Shown in pieces: positions 10,894 through 12,553 of a stretch of DNA of 12,553 nt. Below the pieces are notes generated by a model. The model was not told the DNA's origin. It saw only the letters and a program-made list of their open reading frames with translations, and made no database searches. The stretch covers positions 1 to 12,553 of the forward strand of contig PKWA01000025.1 of NCBI GenBank assembly GCA_003131665.1, given 5' to 3'. The translations under genes were made by a program, and so were the position numbers. Each line of letters opens with the position of its first letter. Position 1 is the first letter of the stretch. The stretch comes from Acidimicrobiaceae bacterium. Its GTDB lineage: Bacteria; Actinomycetota; Acidimicrobiia; Acidimicrobiales; RAAP-2.

Positions 10894-12553
10894 GAGCGAC
10901 CTCCGCCAAAACCGACGGCGACGGGGATGAAGTTCTTGGAGCCGGCGTAGGGGATTGCCAGGTCGAACAGTTCCATGTCCCAGGCCGCCGTCGGACAGCG
11001 CTCGGCGCAGAGCCCACAGTGCACGCAGACGTTTTCGTCTTTGACCATGACGCGGCCGGTCTGGGGCAGACGCTCAGAGACGAAGAGATCCTGGGCGAGA
11101 TTGGTGGCGGGCGCGAGGAGTCGTTCACGCAGGTCGGCCTCGTCGCCGTTCGAGGTGATCGTCAGACACTGCACCGGACAGATATCGAGGCAGGCGTCGC
11201 ACTCGATGCACAGCGGTGCACTAAAGGCGGTCTGCACGTCACAGTTCAAGCAACGTTGCACCTCGCGCGCGGTCTGCTCGGCGCTGAAGCCGAGCTCGAC
11301 TTCGAGGTTCAGTGACTCGAATCGTTTCGTCAGTTCGACGTGGGTCATCTTCTGGCGGCTCGAGGGGTTGTAGTCGTTGTGGTAGCTCCACTCGCTCATG
11401 CCCATCTTCTGGCTCGCCAGCGTCTGGCCCATGGCCGGACGCTGTTGCAGCGAAACGTCGTGGCAGTGGTTGTCGATCGAGATCGCCGCCGCGTGGCCGT
11501 GCGCGACGGCCCAGATGATGTTCTTCGGTCCCCACGCGGCGTCGCCGCCAAAGAAGACCCCGGACAAGCTGGACTGCATAGTCGTCTCGTCAACGGTGGG
11601 CATCTCCCACTCGCCAAAGGTCATGCCCAAATCGCGTTCGATCCAAGGAAAGGAGTTCTCTTGGCCGATGGCGAGGATGACGTCGTCGCAGGGAATCGTC
11701 ACCGTGTCCAACGTCGTTGAGCGCTTGGCGCCTTCGTCCCACTCGAGCACGTCGAACTCCATGCCGACGAGTTTGCCGTTTTCAATAACGAAGCGAGTGG
11801 GCGCGTGATTGACCAGGATCTCGACGCCCTCTTCCTCGGCGTCCTCGAGCTCCCAGGGCGACGCTTTGAAGAACTCGCGCGGACGCCGGGCCATGACCTT
11901 GATGTCGCGCCCGCCGAGTCGTCTCGAGGTGCGACAACAGTCCATTGCAGTGTTGCCGACGCCGATGATCAAGACGCGTGAACCGATCTCGCTGACGTGG
12001 CCAAAGGCCACCGACTCGAGCCAGTCGATGCCGATGAAGATGTGTGACTCCGCCTCGTCGTGGCGACCGGGCAGGTCGAGCTCTTTGCCGCGCGGTGCGC
12101 CCACGCCCACGAAGACCGCGTCGTAGCCCTCGTCCAAGAGCGAGCGCAGGCTCGTCACGGGTGAGTTGTAGCGAATGTCGACGCCCATGTCGAGGATCAT
12201 CGCGGTCTCCTCGGCGAGGACCTCTTCGGGCAGGCGAAAGGAGGGGATGTTCGAGCGCATCAGACCGCCGGGCTTGTCGAACTGCTCGTAGATGGTCACG
12301 GCGTACCCGAGCGGCATGAGGTCGTTGGCGACGGTGAGCGAGGACGGGCCGGCGCCGATGCAGGCGACGCGCTTGCCGTTCTTCTTGGTGGGAATGACGG
12401 GCAGGCGAGCTGAGATGTCGCCCTTTAAGTCACTGGCGACGCGCTTTAAGCGACAGATCGCGACGGGCGAGCCGTCCACGCGATCGCGCCGACAGGCCGG
12501 TTCGCACGGCCGGTCGCAGGTTCGCCCGAGGATGCCGGGAAAGACGTTGGACT
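10890..12553 (-). CDS. GltD/DPYD-like NAD(P)H oxidoreductase fused to a 2[4Fe-4S] ferredoxin domain; 5' end cut by window edge
   Basis: The frame stays open to the window edge; GTG at 12479 is only internal, because upstream codons read NVFPGILGRTCDRPCEPACRRDRVDGSPVAICRLKR, the canonical N-terminal cluster region of GltD-like proteins. At least 553 residues are visible. In order (from first visible residue): Cys12, 16, 20 and 33 as iron-sulfur ligands; FAD motif GAGPSS (66-71) and EQFDKPGGLM; NAD(P) motif GVGNTAMD (197-204) followed by ARRPREFF, whose Arg pair favours NADPH; second FAD motif GVFFGGDA; then CIECDACLDICP (448-459) and CVHCGLCAERCP (509-520), a ferredoxin with two [4Fe-4S] clusters and a long insert between them. 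Extra Cys434 and Cys437 precede it. It overlaps korA by 4 bases, so it is probably the electron partner linking ferredoxin-level electrons to NAD(P)H. It is often misannotated as glutamate synthase small subunit; no large subunit is present. Confidence 0.9.
   Translation of the reverse strand, partial: SNVFPGILGRTCDRPCEPACRRDRVDGSPVAICRLKRVASDLKGDISARLPVIPTKKNGKRVACIGAGPSSLTVANDLMPLGYAVTIYEQFDKPGGLMRSNIPSFRLPEEVLAEETAMILDMGVDIRYNSPVTSLRSLLDEGYDAVFVGVGAPRGKELDLPGRHDEAESHIFIGIDWLESVAFGHVSEIGSRVLIIGVGNTAMDCCRTSRRLGGRDIKVMARRPREFFKASPWELEDAEEEGVEILVNHAPTRFVIENGKLVGMEFDVLEWDEGAKRSTTLDTVTIPCDDVILAIGQENSFPWIERDLGMTFGEWEMPTVDETTMQSSLSGVFFGGDAAWGPKNIIWAVAHGHAAAISIDNHCHDVSLQQRPAMGQTLASQKMGMSEWSYHNDYNPSSRQKMTHVELTKRFESLNLEVELGFSAEQTAREVQRCLNCDVQTAFSAPLCIECDACLDICPVQCLTITSNGDEADLRERLLAPATNLAQDLFVSERLPQTGRVMVKDENVCVHCGLCAERCPTAAWDMELFDLAIPYAGSKNFIPVAVGFGGGRS
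10900..10904 (-). promoter_or_regulatory. Ribosome binding site that decides the korA GTG start
   Basis: Minus-strand GGAGG lies 6 bases before GTG 10893, within the last codons of the upstream gene. The ATG six bases further on would have 12-base spacing, so GTG is preferred. Confidence 0.65.

Noticed and set aside
10890..12479. Treating GTG 12479 as the true start of the flavoprotein
   Set aside because: The codons upstream continue a conserved Cys-rich GltD-type N-terminus to the window edge, so the gene is truncated rather than short.
10890..12553. Glutamate synthase small subunit (gltD)
   Set aside because: The C-terminal two-cluster ferredoxin domain and the operon with korA/korB, with no large subunit, argue against a role in glutamate synthesis.

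Overview
The window is a GC-rich chromosomal stretch from an actinobacterium. The best guess is the class Acidimicrobiia or a near relative. Reasons: GC-rich codon third positions, many GTG starts with GGAGG-type ribosome binding sites, actinobacterial-type korA/korB, a secreted S53 (acid) protease carrying RCC1 repeats, and a secreted neocarzinostatin-fold protein. The taxonomic placement is inference. I see no insertion sequence, tRNA, rRNA or CRISPR array.

Layout. (1) 1-351: the 3' end of a methylmalonate-semialdehyde dehydrogenase gene on +, meeting tail to tail with a two-gene minus-strand unit (382-1394) of a dienelactone hydrolase-family enzyme and a small conserved protein. (2) 1545-3696, minus strand: a 14-helix DHA2-type drug efflux pump, downstream of a secreted neocarzinostatin-like protein. 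(3) 3697-4235: a 539-base divergent control region rich in inverted and direct repeats. (4) 4236-6989, plus strand: a 917-residue secreted protein made of a sedolisin/kumamolisin-type (S53) serine-carboxyl protease, one FN3 domain and a seven-repeat RCC1 propeller. (5) 6990-7655, minus strand: an orphan NarL/FixJ response regulator whose stop codon directly abuts that of the protease gene. (6) 7830-12553, minus strand: an operon for low-potential electron chemistry. In transcription order it holds a flavin/iron-sulfur NAD(P)H oxidoreductase fused to a ferredoxin domain (5' end cut by the window edge), korA (gamma-alpha fusion) and korB of a 2-oxoacid:ferredoxin oxidoreductase. A short Cys/His-rich protein of 43 residues follows that is easily missed.

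How the parts work together. The korA/korB enzyme would oxidise a 2-oxoacid (2-oxoglutarate is the likeliest) with CoA, giving acyl-CoA, CO2 and reduced ferredoxin, or run in reverse. The fused GltD-like/ferredoxin protein could exchange those electrons with NAD(P)H. The GTGA and TGATG overlaps indicate coupled translation. The divergent pair at 3.2-7.0 kb encodes two exported proteins that share one control region, so joint control is plausible but not shown.

The least ordinary items are the small metal-site-like protein ending the kor operon, the disulfide-patterned RCC1 propeller on a protease lacking most of the usual propeptide, and the neocarzinostatin-fold protein with no enediyne genes in view.
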